DNA of 64,000 nt from Phytophthora colocasiae (taxonomy: Eukaryota > Oomycota > Peronosporomycetes > Peronosporales > Peronosporaceae): positions 682,001 through 746,000 of the forward strand of contig JAGKQI010000100.1 of assembly GCA_018806915.1 (NCBI GenBank). Reading direction: 5' to 3'. The notes below the pieces were generated by a model. It made no database searches. It was not told the DNA's origin and was given only the letters and a program-made list of their open reading frames with translations. Within the stretch, counting starts at the first letter, position 1; every line of letters starts with the position of its first letter. This document shows positions 24,400-35,450 of the stretch, piece after piece. Position numbers and translations under genes: made by a program.

Positions 24400-27177
24400 A
24401 TGGAGACCGATGCGCTGCCTCTCGACCGCGGGAACGTGGAGATGACGCCACTACTGCAGCCTACAGCTTCACCTCCAGTCCACGCCGTCTCGGAGGAAAA
24501 TCTGACGCCGACGCATCAGAAACAGCAGCTCATGCGACGTGTGCGCAGTGTACAGGACGCAGCCAAGGTTGGACTACTACTGGATGCTCAAGGCCGCAGT
24601 AGGAGCCGTCCTAATGAATACGGGGCTGTAAATGGACCGTTAGGGGGTCGCAACAGCTCGCAGATCACTTTTTCCGTTCACGACAGCCTCAATTCCAGAT
24701 CTGGAAACGGATTAACCCCGCAATTTGATGCACAGCAATGCAAAGCGAAATTGCTGGAAGTTCTAGTGAACGGAACGTCAGGGGTTATTGCTTTTTTGCT
24801 CTCTTCAACTTTGGCAGTGTCTTGTGCGAGTGTTTTGGTGGGTCATGGGACTCCATTGGCTACGGTGATCGCTCGTTTCATTGACATGAACTTACTGGGC
24901 ACAGCGATGCTGTCTATTGTGCTGGCTTGGCAGAGTTGTGCGCCGTGGACGTTGGGGGCGATTGATGTGTTTGTGGCACCGGTTATGGCTGAAATGGCGG
25001 AGAAGATTTCTAAACATTTGCATGGAGATCTGGACAAGGTGGTGCCTACGACGGTGGTGATGGTCGCTATGACGTCGATGGTGTTGGGACTTGTGTTCTT
25101 CCTAATGGGACTCTTTCGAGTCACATCTATTGCTAATTACATGCCGTATCCAGTAATTGCAGGCTTTTTATCGGGAATTGGAGCACAGTTGATGAAGAAT
25201 GGAGTGCACATGGCTTCGAGCAAGGCGCTGACGGCTGCGTTTTTTACTTGGGATATCCAAATGTTGGTTTTACCGTCAATTGCTTTTGCTGGTTTCGCTA
25301 GACTTGGACAATATTTGAAGTTTCCAGTGGCCTTTTCCTTCCCGTGTCTTCTGGCATTGTCACTGATGGGATTTCAAGTAATTTCGTCCATGTACGGGTC
25401 GAATATGGAGAGATTGGCGAAGGAAGGATGGGTTTTCTCTTGGAATCCTGAGGTGGTGGCACAGACTCCGATGTGGTTCCCATGGGCTGAGATCGACTTC
25501 AAGCAAGTGCACTGGCACACACTCACGCACGAATGTATGGGGTTTATGATCTCTCTCATTATCTTGGGTGCACTCAAGTACAGCGTGGCCACCACGTCCT
25601 TATCGACGCTGTTTGGACGCGATATCTCTCCAGACAAAGAAATGCGGGTGATTGGGATGGCCAATCTGGCTAGTGGGTTAATGGGATGCTGTGGTGGATG
25701 TCATTATCTCTCCGCTATGGGCATCATGAAGCAATTTGAAGCTCATGAGAAGGTACCAGCCCTAGTGTGCGCTTTCTTGGTGACGCTTCTGTGGATGGAT
25801 GGTATTCGGATGCTGCAGTTCGTGCCCAAGTTTATCTTTGGTGGTCTGCTTCTTAGTGTTGGTCTTCACTTCTTGGAAGCGTACTTAGTCACCCCATTCC
25901 ATTTCCTCAAACCTATCGAGAAGTTCACTGTCGTGCTTATTACATCGAGTTTCCTCATTATCGGGATGCTGGAGAGTGTAGCTATGGGGATTATTATCTC
26001 GATGATTGAGCTCATCTGGCGTATCCATGCTGTCGGCTGTGTACATCACGAAACAACCGGCGCACTCACTCGTAGCGCAGTGGATCGGACTCCAGAGCAA
26101 ACTGCTTATCTAGATGCAGAGGGAAGCGCCATCTTCGTGCTGCGACTTCAAGGGTATCTGTTTTTCGGGACGTCTGTGAATATTTTAGAGCGAATGGAGA
26201 CGCGTGTGCATTCTCTCGATTTCCCGAAGCTCAAGTTCGTGATCATCGACTTCGGTCTTGTACCTAGCTTCGACGCTACAGCGCTCCTGAACTTCCGGAA
26301 GACGTCAGCACTAGCAGAAATGTACATGTTCGACATTTACTTCTGCGGGTTGAAGCCGAAAATTGAGCTTGCTCTACGTCAGAATCACTATTCGCAGCGT
26401 ATCCACCTGCTCAGCAGCGACGTGGACATTGCACTTGAAATCTGCGAAAACGAGTTGCTTCCTGATGACATTTGTGCGGCGCCAGCAACTCCCCGACCTG
26501 GCAATTCTCTTAATGAATGGAAGCGGATGAGTCAACTTCAGCTCTGGGAGCATTTCATGGCTGCATCGACGGAACACGAGGGCACGTCAGGTTACCAGAA
26601 GCTACTGCCGTTGGCTGCTTATCTGGACATCGTCGTGGTGCCTAATGGCTCTCAACTTGTTCCCGAACGTCTGAAGGATGATACGTACTTCATTTGCTTC
26701 GGGTTCATGAACTTCGTGACGGATTCCGAGTTCTCCAAAGCACACAACATTCCTGGTGTTCGGTACTCAGAAATGGACGCAAACGACGGAGTTCCCGGAG
26801 GTTATCAGGCCGATGATCACACTGAAGAAGAGGATTTCGGGAGCGAACTGAGTGGCTTCATCCACCGACGGAAGCTATCATTCGTAGTACCGGAATCTCA
26901 GTGGACGCCTTTCACAACAGCCAAGTCGAGATTGCTGAAGATTGGACCAGGCTCCGTCATTACGCCTAACGTCGCAGGGATGGACCCTGACTACAAATAT
27001 TTCGCTACATCCGACTGCGTTGTGCTTCGTCTACGAGCAGTAGCAATGGAGACACTCGAGACTCGAGCCCCACACACGGCAGTAGCAGTGCTCAAGCTCA
27101 TCAACGTGCGATTGGCCTCTCGCTTCCGTCACTCCAGCAAACGGGTCTCGCAAATGTCCTCATTACTCTACAAGTAA
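24400..27177 (+). CDS. SulP-family anion transporter with STAS domain
   Basis: Intronless, 925 residues from the ATG at 24400 (preceded by AAAATAAAA); the frame is open further upstream without another good start. A polar cytosolic N-terminus (about 125 residues) precedes a long series of hydrophobic helices from GVIAFLLSSTLAVSCASVL to SMIELIWRIHAVG. Typical SulP segments are GAIDVFVAPVMAEMAEKI, NYMPYPVIAGFLSGIG and ANLASGLMGCCGGCHYLSA. A STAS domain lies at about 573-660 (LRLQGYLFFGTSVNILERM ... FVIIDFGLVPSFDATALLNF). A further 230 residues end in KSRLLKIGPGSVITPN, which resembles a cyclic nucleotide-binding fold, as in fungal SulP proteins of the YGR125w type. It probably moves sulfate or another anion across an internal or plasma membrane; substrate not deducible. 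Confidence 0.9.
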   Translation: METDALPLDRGNVEMTPLLQPTASPPVHAVSEENLTPTHQKQQLMRRVRSVQDAAKVGLLLDAQGRSRSRPNEYGAVNGPLGGRNSSQITFSVHDSLNSRSGNGLTPQFDAQQCKAKLLEVLVNGTSGVIAFLLSSTLAVSCASVLVGHGTPLATVIARFIDMNLLGTAMLSIVLAWQSCAPWTLGAIDVFVAPVMAEMAEKISKHLHGDLDKVVPTTVVMVAMTSMVLGLVFFLMGLFRVTSIANYMPYPVIAGFLSGIGAQLMKNGVHMASSKALTAAFFTWDIQMLVLPSIAFAGFARLGQYLKFPVAFSFPCLLALSLMGFQVISSMYGSNMERLAKEGWVFSWNPEVVAQTPMWFPWAEIDFKQVHWHTLTHECMGFMISLIILGALKYSVATTSLSTLFGRDISPDKEMRVIGMANLASGLMGCCGGCHYLSAMGIMKQFEAHEKVPALVCAFLVTLLWMDGIRMLQFVPKFIFGGLLLSVGLHFLEAYLVTPFHFLKPIEKFTVVLITSSFLIIGMLESVAMGIIISMIELIWRIHAVGCVHHETTGALTRSAVDRTPEQTAYLDAEGSAIFVLRLQGYLFFGTSVNILERMETRVHSLDFPKLKFVIIDFGLVPSFDATALLNFRKTSALAEMYMFDIYFCGLKPKIELALRQNHYSQRIHLLSSDVDIALEICENELLPDDICAAPATPRPGNSLNEWKRMSQLQLWEHFMAASTEHEGTSGYQKLLPLAAYLDIVVVPNGSQLVPERLKDDTYFICFGFMNFVTDSEFSKAHNIPGVRYSEMDANDGVPGGYQADDHTEEEDFGSELSGFIHRRKLSFVVPESQWTPFTTAKSRLLKIGPGSVITPNVAGMDPDYKYFATSDCVVLRLRAVAMETLETRAPHTAVAVLKLINVRLASRFRHSSKRVSQMSSLLYK

Positions 27178-27454
27178 AACATGAATTCGTTAGACATGGA
27201 TAAATGCTCATAGGATCAATAGCAACACCAATTTCATAGTCTCATTCCATTAATGAGGTGGCTGCAAGACTTCGCTGCTAGTCGAGAACCGGATCGCTCT
27301 CTTCTTTGAGTCGATTGGGCTCTTTCGACAGGAACGAAGTCTCTCTTTCCCTTATACTATCACTTTCAAAACACTTGGCTAGCGTACCGACCTGCCGCCG
27401 CTCTACGGGGCGAGCTGTGGGCAACTAACCAAGCCTCTTCAGTCTCCTTCTCTT

Positions 27455-28630
27455 TCACTCAACGTTCTCAGCAAGGAATTTCTTGGTGAGTTCGCTGATC
27501 TCCTCCTGGCCCAGTAGGAATCCGTCGTGGCCGTGAGGTGACGACAACGCTGCAAACTGCGAGTTGGGCAACCCATCGGCGATCTGCTGCTGTTCACAAA
27601 GTGGATAAAGCACATCCGAGTCGACGCCGATAACCAGCGACGGCTGGGACAGCGATTCCAGAGCTTTCTTGAGTCCTCCACGGCCCCGACCGACATCGTG
27701 AGTGTCCATCATGTGCAGCAGTGACAGGTACGAGTTGACGTCGAAGCGAGAAAGGAACTTCTCTCCTTGGTAGTCAAGATACGACTGCACCACGTATCGG
27801 TCGTGCTTGTCATCCCCCTCCACTTGCTCTTCACATCGTCCGAACTTCTCATTGTACGCAGCGTGAGTACGATAGCTCACCATTGCAATTTGGCGAGCCA
27901 GCGCAAGACCGCTGTGAGGAGGAGCATCCACCGTGTAATGACCGTCACGGAAGTTCGGGTCCATGTAGATCGCCTGTCTCTGTAGTTCACTGATGCCGAT
28001 CTGCCAAGCCGAGTGCTGTGCGCCACACGCAATAGCCACGAAACTCTTAACGTACTCCTGGCCTTGGAACGCCCACTCCAGTGTCTGCATACCGCCCAGA
28101 GAGCCGCCGACTACTGCCTGCACCTGTTTCACGCCCAGTCCGTCCTCCAGCAGTCGTCGCTGCAGTGCAACAGCATCCCGCAACGTTATAGCCGGGAAGT
28201 CCGGGCCGTAGGAGCGTCCCGTTAGCGGGTTGATCGACGTCGGGTTCGTCGTACCGTAGCACGAGCCCAGTACGTTGCTGCATACAATAAAATACTTGTC
28301 CGTCCACTCCGAAGTGACCATGGCGTCCCAATACTGGTGGACCAGGGAGTGACCTGTAAGTGCGTGACACAGAACAATCACGTTGTCCCGCGCCGCGTTT
28401 AGCTTGCCGTAAGTGGTGTACGCCACTTCCGGAGCCACGAGCTTCTCCCCCTTCTCTAGATGCAGAGTCCCCGGTAGTTGATACACACCAGAGACTGCAC
28501 TCGGGTGAGCATTGTCGTTGTATTCCTCCTCGATGTACTGACCGCAAGAGGCCGTGGACACCTCAGGGGCGACGGAGAATCGTCGACAAAAGGAGAAGGA
28601 GGAAACTCGACGCACGGCGCGGTGCAACAT
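27455..28630 (-). CDS. Homoserine O-acetyltransferase (MetX-type alpha/beta hydrolase)
   Basis: Intronless, 391 residues from the ATG at 28630. The N-terminus LHRAVRRVSSFSFCRRFS is typical of a mitochondrial presequence. The frame continues upstream to 28744 but that part is low complexity. Diagnostic MetX blocks: LCHALTGHSLV (oxyanion region), NVLGSCYGTTNPTSINP, the nucleophile elbow VVGGSLGGMQTLEWA (Ser near 176), the acid in IGVDSDVLYP and the histidine in SPHGHDGFLLG. The enzyme transfers acetyl from acetyl-CoA to homoserine, the activation step for methionine synthesis by direct sulfhydrylation, as in fungi and many bacteria. Some MetX proteins use succinyl-CoA; the sequence alone does not decide this. 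Its 3' end converges on the SulP gene. Confidence 0.92.
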   Translation of the reverse strand: MLHRAVRRVSSFSFCRRFSVAPEVSTASCGQYIEEEYNDNAHPSAVSGVYQLPGTLHLEKGEKLVAPEVAYTTYGKLNAARDNVIVLCHALTGHSLVHQYWDAMVTSEWTDKYFIVCSNVLGSCYGTTNPTSINPLTGRSYGPDFPAITLRDAVALQRRLLEDGLGVKQVQAVVGGSLGGMQTLEWAFQGQEYVKSFVAIACGAQHSAWQIGISELQRQAIYMDPNFRDGHYTVDAPPHSGLALARQIAMVSYRTHAAYNEKFGRCEEQVEGDDKHDRYVVQSYLDYQGEKFLSRFDVNSYLSLLHMMDTHDVGRGRGGLKKALESLSQPSLVIGVDSDVLYPLCEQQQIADGLPNSQFAALSSPHGHDGFLLGQEEISELTKKFLAENVE

Positions 28631-29496
28631 GAAGGACGGACTTGGACGGACTTGGACCGGAGACGGCGTGAGGTCTTGGGCGCAAATCGACGAATGGCTT
28701 GACTTTGGCCCTCCACCACCGGCCAGACGTTGCTGTCTTTTCAATCAATCACAAGAACCGAAGTTAGACCATAAAAGGGACACCCCTCACTTCGATATAA
28801 CCGGTAAAAAACTGGTTACTTACCGCCGAGGCTGGCCGGCGATCCGGCTATGCAGTTCCAGTAGATACTGTATACATGTACCTGCGTACACACACGCCCT
28901 CGCCCTGCGAAGATGCCCACAAGCTGCACCAAATGGACCTACATGCTCGTGCCAATTTTCGGCCCCGAAAGCGCGTTGTGGCGACAGCTGCGGTCGGCGG
29001 TGAGATGCGCTGTGACCCATCCCCCCGATATAACCCTTGGGTGTTTCTAAAAATGACCCAATTACAGCTTTGACCCAATTCAATGCTCTTTGACCCAATC
29101 TAATTTGCATTGTATAGCCACTTTTAGTTTCCGTAGTTTTACGTAAAAGTATACGTGGGCTAATCCCAAGGATGTGTCACAACTGTCAAATCTTATTATC
29201 GATAATTGTAGTGAACCTCCCTCCCCTTGTTGAAACTCGGATAAATTACCCCCCCCTTCACTCTGTGTTTCAGCCTGATACATCGTAACAACTGTTGCGC
29301 CATATACACTACTGCATTGTATGCCAAAAGGTGAAAGGAAGTAAGATACTTCTCTGGTCCACAGTAAAATGGCCACGGCAGAGTGCAAGATGTAGAAATC
29401 GTGTTTCAACGAGTTAGCCAATGGGGCGCATATCGATGGAAAGAGGAACGTCAGCTATTTAAAGCGATAGTTTAAGTTACCGTGAACAGCAGCTAG
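28631..29496. other. Intergenic boundary between gene-rich and mobile-element-rich DNA
   Basis: About 870 bp holding the MetX promoter region and then AT-rich sequence. No gene is supported. A 29-bp stretch at 29346-29374 (atacttctct-gtccacagtaaaatggcc) recurs with one mismatch at 50027-50055, suggesting an old repeat fragment. Confidence 0.4.
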
Positions 29497-29505
29497 AAAG
29501 GAAAG

Positions 29506-30764
29506 CAGGGATCGGACAATATACATTGTTAATTGATTGTCAGGTTGACTTTTCAATCAATCAATAGTGTAACAATAACAATATCGAGGACAATCAATTG
29601 CAATACGGCGATCTAATTGTGTTGAAGTTGATCTCGCAGTCTTGGCAGAGGCGTAAATAGCTACGCCAATCGAAAACGAGGTGGGATAGCACAACTCACC
29701 CAACGACCACTCCAAGCCTCACTTTCAAATCAGCGCTCCTCCAGTTTCACCGCATCCCTTTCCAAGCCGGCGACTCCGACTATATCGCCTCGTTACAATT
29801 CAGAGTCTACTTGACCATGGCTATTTCATCTTTCTTCACGGCTCAAGCCCCTAGACGACCCCCGTCGTTTTTCTATTATGCAGTACCTGCCGAGCCCGTC
29901 TGCACACTACTCTATTCTGGAATTACTGGACGACATGGAGATACAGGAAATGGCAACAAAACGTCTACAAGAACGCAACTTAACTCTTCTTTCAGCGCGA
30001 CATATCCTGGATGAAACAATAGTAGATTTTCCTGACCTCGAGGACCGTCTCAGAGTTGATGCCAACATTGTCGAGTCGCCTGCATTTGAGACTGGAGTGG
30101 TCAAGATCATGCAAGGTCAAAAGAACCAGTTAACATCAGAAGAGGGCGTTGCTGTGGCCCGCCTTGAAAGAACTCTTGCAGAAGAAGATATAGCAGTTGT
30201 TTCTTCAGTAAAACGCAAGAGAAACAAAGAACAATCGTCTTCAATGACGGTCTAGAAGAAGAAGCGCTACAACGCATCAATGCTCGCCCCCCAAAGTGGT
30301 CAACTCTACAGATCGGCAGAACCGGATTTAACCCGACGTCGTAGATCCCCAGATGAGGTGAAAGCAGCCATTGCAGTGCGAGCAAAAGCCCGAGTGGCAA
30401 GTCCAAATACATGGATCTGTCGTGGCTTCCAGCAACTTCCGTTGAAGTGGAACGACTCTTTTCAGCGGTGAAATGTATGCTCGGGTATCTCCGCAACCAA
30501 ATGAGTCCTGAGACCCTTGAGGCGATACTATATTTGAGGATGAATTGGGATCTCGTTACAAACGAGGTTACATCTAAGGCAGTGCAGACAGCTCGAGGAG
30601 GAGATGAAATCGACGATGAAGAGTACGAAAACGAATAGGATTCTGGTATTCTTCTACACAATATTGATCAATTTGTAGTAGATATTGCAAGTTTTCAATC
30701 AATCAATATTGTAAGGAACAATTTTTACAATGCTACAATATCAATCTTTTTTTTCCAATCCCTG
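29506..30764 (+). mobile_element. hAT element 1, deletion derivative
   Basis: Ends form hAT-type inverted repeats: left CAGGGATCGGACAATAT, right (inverted) CAGGGATTGGAAAAAA. The flanks are identical for nine bases, AAAGGAAAG, at 29497-29505 and 30765-30773; hAT normally duplicates eight, so one base may match by chance. Length is 1259 bp, too short for an intact hAT; it holds only a C-terminal transposase remnant. Confidence 0.75.
29878..30638 (+). pseudogene. hAT transposase, C-terminal remnant
   Basis: Reading from 29878 gives SPSAHYSILELLDDMEIQEM... then, after a frameshift near 30230 and stops near 30345-30360, the hAT dimerisation block PATSVEVERLFSAVKCMLG and MSPETLEAILYLRMNWDLV, ending at 30638. 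The N-terminal zinc finger and most of the catalytic domain are missing, so the element could only move with help from another copy. Confidence 0.75.
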
Positions 30765-31507
30765 AAAGGAAAGTATCACAGGTTTTCGATGGGGGCACAA
30801 AAGACAAATGAGATTAATATTTCGTAATTCTGTCAATTTTTAGCGATATTAAATCGCGGTTTTACATGAGCTTCTGGACAACATTACCGATGTATCTATG
30901 CATTGAAAACACCCTTAAACATGTCCTAAAGCCGAAGCTTGCGATCCACAACTAGGATTGTAAATGACTACACTGACTAAAAACTAATTAGTGAACACTA
31001 ATTAGTCCTAATTATTGCTAAATTGGTCCAAGGTCCACAAAGTAGGATTTTTGCGTGAATCCGTAGCAATGATGTGCTGCACTGTCATGCGTTCCTAATT
31101 CCGAGATTTGTTCTGAGTGATTTTGCGTTTTCATTGGCTAATTCGAATGGCGCTCCCGGAACGAATTTCAGAATCGGCGCGGATTTCAATAAAATCTGAG
31201 AACGCCTCGCCGAGGCGTTCTGAAGTCAGAACGAATTGAGGTCTATCCCTCGCTGTGGGCACAATCAATCCACTACTTTATTTCTCCTCATGCACCAACC
31301 AAAGGCCTACAGTTCCACGAACGGCTTCTTGCCATCCCTCTCTCAACTCTTCATGGTGTCGAAGGCCAAGGTAGCCGTCCTCTGCGTCTTGCATGTTGTT
31401 TGCGCTGCATTAGTTCTACTTTCGACAGACCGCCGCCGTTTAGGTGGTGCTGCGAGAGAAAATGTCAACACCTTCGCCTCAAACACGTTTGACAGGGCTA
31501 TGCAAGC

Positions 31508-32360
31508 TCACAAAACTAACTGGTATTGGAAGAAAATGAGGTGCGACTGGAAGACTTTCATTGCTATCGTTTCTTTAGAGAGGTGTAGTAGACTTTGCTT
31601 TCTTGCTGGACGAGTTGAAGGCTGTTTCGTCGTCTGCAATTCAGTTTCATCGTCGATATCAGCCAACACGGCCCCAGCGATGCCTGTACGACCTGCGAAA
31701 GCAGTGTTTAAAATGTCCCACAGTTCAGAAATGTCCTCGCGGCCGATATTCCCTGTTTTGTTTCGCGCAGCTTTCCCCTGTCGGTGTTCATGCTTCAATT
31801 TCTTGTACTTAGCCCCCACCTAATGCACAAACATATCGGAATCATAAACGATTTTTAAGTATAAACAACAAGTGTAATGTACCTGAGTTCCGGCAAGAAC
31901 GATATTTAACTCCTCTGAAAGCCGGGTTGCAAAATACTGCCAGGCTAGTCGGTTTTTGTTGCTTGTATCGGCCGACGCGATGCGCTTCTTGCTCACAGGG
32001 TCGCTAAATCACATCTCCAATAGTTTCGACACCATTTCGTTAGTCCATACAAAACGTTTCGCCGCGGAGACTTTCCTGTTTTTTTTTAGCTTTCTTTTTT
32101 ACTTTTCAAACTGAAGGTGGTGTTGCAGGTCGCTTTGCTGTCGATGAAGAAGTACCTCCGTGCTCAACCGGCAAAGAGGGAGAGTTCGTGGAAGATGCAG
32201 GTGACTGCGTAGCTTGTACGATAGACATTGATTCTGTTTGCTCGGGTGTCGACGGGAGATGATGAAGAGAAGGTATCTGGGAGATTAAGTCCGCTGATGA
32301 GCCTGTCTGAGCCTCTGGGTGAGCCACGACCGTGTAAATACGAGGGTCAAACGCTTCCAT
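31508..32360 (-). pseudogene. SANT/Myb-like DNA-binding protein gene of hAT element 2
   Basis: Starts with MEAFDPRIYTVVAHPEA at 32360 and a Ser/Pro/Thr-rich segment. After an unclear junction near 32085-32110 comes a SANT/Myb-like block: KRFVWTNEMVSKLLEM, an in-frame TGA at 32009-32011, then SKKRIASADTSNKNRLAWQYFATRLSEELN (two parts). A probable intron with donor GTACAT near 31880 leads to GAKYKKLKHEHRQGKAARNK and the tail to 31508. It lies divergent to the transposase gene inside the same element, so it is probably the second, DNA-binding protein of this element family. The premature stop makes this copy inactive. Confidence 0.65.
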
Positions 32361-32636
32361 GGTCTGTTTCCTGTGGTGCTGATAATAAAATGATGCCACA
32401 TGAGCTCTTCTGATTCTACTTCGACCAGAACCCGACGCTGCGCCAATCGGAACGATTCTACTTCGACCACAACAAGTTCTGGCTTGCACCCTTCCCCCAA
32501 CAGTAAACTCAGTACAGAACTACTTAGACCAGGGCCTAACTGACTATTTCATCGAAGACCTCAGTCATTAGAAGAAAAACACTATTTGCACTACTCCTCC
32601 ACCACACTCCCTCGACCCCGACTCGAACTGCTCGAA

Positions 32637-34478
32637 ATGCCGCCAAAAGGAAAGCCGACGTCTCCATTTTGGGGCCTCTTCAAGATCGTGATACCGAAAG
32701 GCGATGGAAAGAAGCATCCGGACGTATCTTGCTCACATTGCAACAAGCTATTTCGCAGTGCTCAAGTCGGCACACATTTAAAAGGACACGTACGCTCTTG
32801 TTGCTTTCCCGCCGACATTAAGCAGAGGTGTGCTCCCTCCTCACCACCGTCGACGCCCAAAAGGACGAAAAAGCGACGATCACTTCGGACGCCACGCTCA
32901 CCATCTACAGCTCGGAAGACCCCGCCCAAAACTCAACGCCTGCACGAGCTCGGCAAAGCTGAGCTTGAGCTCGACTTGGCGATGGCGTTTTACGCGACAG
33001 GGATATCTTTTCGTGTGCTTGAAGATCCTAAAATGAAGTTGATTTTTAAGCAACTTCGACCCGACGTCAAGTTACCTTCTCGATGCAAGCTCGCGGGGCC
33101 CCTTCTCGATGTCACTTACAAACGGGAAAAGAAGAACGTGATCGATGCAATTAAAAATAAACCGTATGTGACTGTTGTTTCCGATGGTTGGGCCAATCCA
33201 AATAAGCAAAGTATACTGAACTTTGTGATCACATCTCCGCGGATGAGCCCAGTGTTTTGGTCCTCTGTAGCAACTGGTGACAATCAACACACAGGGGATT
33301 ATATTGCCGGTCGAATTGAGGAGATTATTGCTGAGATTGAGAAGGCCATGAGGCCCGGCGCAGTCTGTGGTGTCGTGACGGACAACGCGAAAAATATGAA
33401 GAAAGTATGGGAAGTGTTGAAGGACAACCGACCAAATCTGACCTGCAACGGGTGAGCCCACATGATGAATGTTATTATGAAAGACGTGCTCGCGTTGGAG
33501 CCTGTGAAATATGTTCTCGATAGTGCAACGTGGTTGTCAAAGTTTATTCTCCGTCGGTATATACTACTAGACCACTTCGAGAAAATCCAGAAGGGATTGA
33601 GCTTTGAATCACGCCACAGACTGTATCTGCAAGTTCCTACGCGTCGGTATACATCCGAAGCTTGCATGAAGAGTGTCCAGCGAAATAAGCACGTTATCCA
33701 AGCGGTTCTAGAAGACACTTCATTGGACTCTATTTATAAACAGAAGAAAGCACACGAAAAGCTTACCAAGGCAAGGGCTTTGGTGAGCGATTCTAACTTC
33801 TGGTCAAAACTCGATGCTGCGCTATGCTACTTCATCCTATCAACGCATCCCTGGCGGATTTTGAGAGCGATGGTGGTTTTGTTTCTGCGGTCTTCACACA
33901 GTTCAGACAACTATCGCGAAACAAAGTTTACCACGAAAAATTGGACACCAGCTCCGATTTATACAAGGCGAAAATCGCACGTTTATATAACGTCGCGAGA
34001 GAAGGATTTTATTACGCCTTCCATGAAAATTGGTTACCTGTTCGATCAACGAGATACGAGTTGTTTTCAGATGACGAACTTGATGATGCTGTTTTCGACG
34101 CCGCTGCAATGATTTCAGCGGATCCGGAAGAAAAACAAAAGGTTTCGGCTGAGATAACGTAATTTGTGACCGACAAATTGGCTTGGATCGAAGACAAGAT
34201 TCCAGGCTTATACACCATTGAATTGGTGGACAACGCGTCAAACTAAATACCAGTTCATGCGCCTACTAGCGATGCGATTGTTTTGCATCCCCACGCCGTC
34301 TGCGGGAAGCGAACGTTCGTGGTCTATCCACGGCTTTATTCACTCCAAGCGAAGAAATCGTTTGACAGCAAACCGCGTGGAAAAGCTCGTCTTTATCTAC
34401 ACGAATCACAGCGGAGAAGACCTCGTCACGTTTGATTCGTTTCCAGATGCACCTGGGAATGAAGATTCTCCAGAGTAA
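32637..34478 (+). pseudogene. hAT transposase with BED zinc finger and DUF659 (broken)
   Basis: From ATG 32637: MPPKGKPTSPFWGLFKIV, a BED-type finger (VSCSHCNKLFRSAQVGTHLKGHV), then DUF659-type sequence (YVTVVSDGWANPNKQSILNF, VVTDNAKNMKKVWEVL). An in-frame TGA at 33453-33455 interrupts it just before AHMMNVIMKDVLALEP, with the frame continuing beyond. Another change near 33825 shifts the frame to LLHPINASLADFESDGGF; a TAA follows at 34160-34162. The dimerisation region QFMRLLAMRLFCIPTPSAGS and NRLTANRVEKLVFIYTN is in yet another frame, ending at 34478. At least one nonsense change and two shifts: inactive. Confidence 0.85.
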
Positions 34479-34589
34479 ATCGGTACTGAGTGCTGTCTAG
34501 GTGGTTTGGTATTATCAAGATACTAGATATATGTATGTAGTATTTGCTTCATCAATAAAGAGAACATTTCTAGTTACTACAATCCTGTC

Positions 34590-35450
34590 CATTTTTCTGA
34601 CTTCTTATGGTCGGCATCCTTCATCATCTTCTTCTCGAAGGGGCCGATGATCTTCTTGAATAGGGCATCATTAAGCTTCTCGAAACAGACGCAGTCCAGA
34701 GACACCAAGGCTCAATCTCAAGACGAGTCTGGGCCAGGGAACGCTTGACACGCTCTGCGTCATCACGGAGATCCTGCAGGGCACGCTTGTCCGACGCGAA
34801 GTCGAGCTTCTTGTCCATCTTTCACGCTTTGATGAACTACTGCATGAAACGCTGGTCGAATCCCTCACCTGACACTACTGGTGAGTCACCATTGGTGACC
34901 AGGACCTCGAACAACCCGCCATCAAAGACAAGCAGCTTCCCACCGAAAGTACCACCGCTCAAGTCCAAGGCCAGCACGTTCTTCTCGCCCTTTGCCTTTT
35001 TGTCAATACCGTAGGCAATGACAGCAGCCGTAGGCTCGTTAATGATACACCGTACAATGAGACTGGTAAGGGTACCGGCATCCTTGGTAGCCTGACGGTT
35101 AGCGTCGTTGAGGTAGGCAAGCACCATCACGACGGCGTCAAACACCTCTCGGTCAATGTACCCTCCACAATCTGGTCCATATTGGTCAGCACCATAGCTA
35201 ACACCTCCTCGGAGACGAACTGGCGCTTCTCGCCCTTAACCTCCACCTCAATGAACGGCTTCCCTTCCTTGTTTATGATTTTGTACAGCAGCAGCTTCTT
35301 GTCAGCCTCCACCAATTTTTTGTCATTGTACTTGCGGTCAATGAGTCGCTTAACATCGAACAGCATTTTCTTCGGGTTGATCGTGGCGTGGTTCTCAGCA
35401 CCGTCACCAATCCAACGCTCGTCGTTCGAGTCTTAGGCGACTTGGCGCCT
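34590..35450 (-). pseudogene. BiP-type HSP70 pseudogene inside hAT element 2
   Basis: Pieces of the HSP70 nucleotide-binding domain in order on the minus strand: [69 protein letters not shown], then [43 protein letters not shown] (normally DLGGGTFD), and finally RVKRSLAQTRLEIE and, in another frame, FEKLNDALFKKIIGPFEKK. Several frameshifts and stops are present and the C-terminal substrate domain is missing. KGEKRQF and [10 protein letters not shown] fit ER-type BiP better than cytosolic HSP70. It lies just inside the right end of the hAT element, as a captured host fragment or a pseudogene inserted in the element. Confidence 0.8.
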
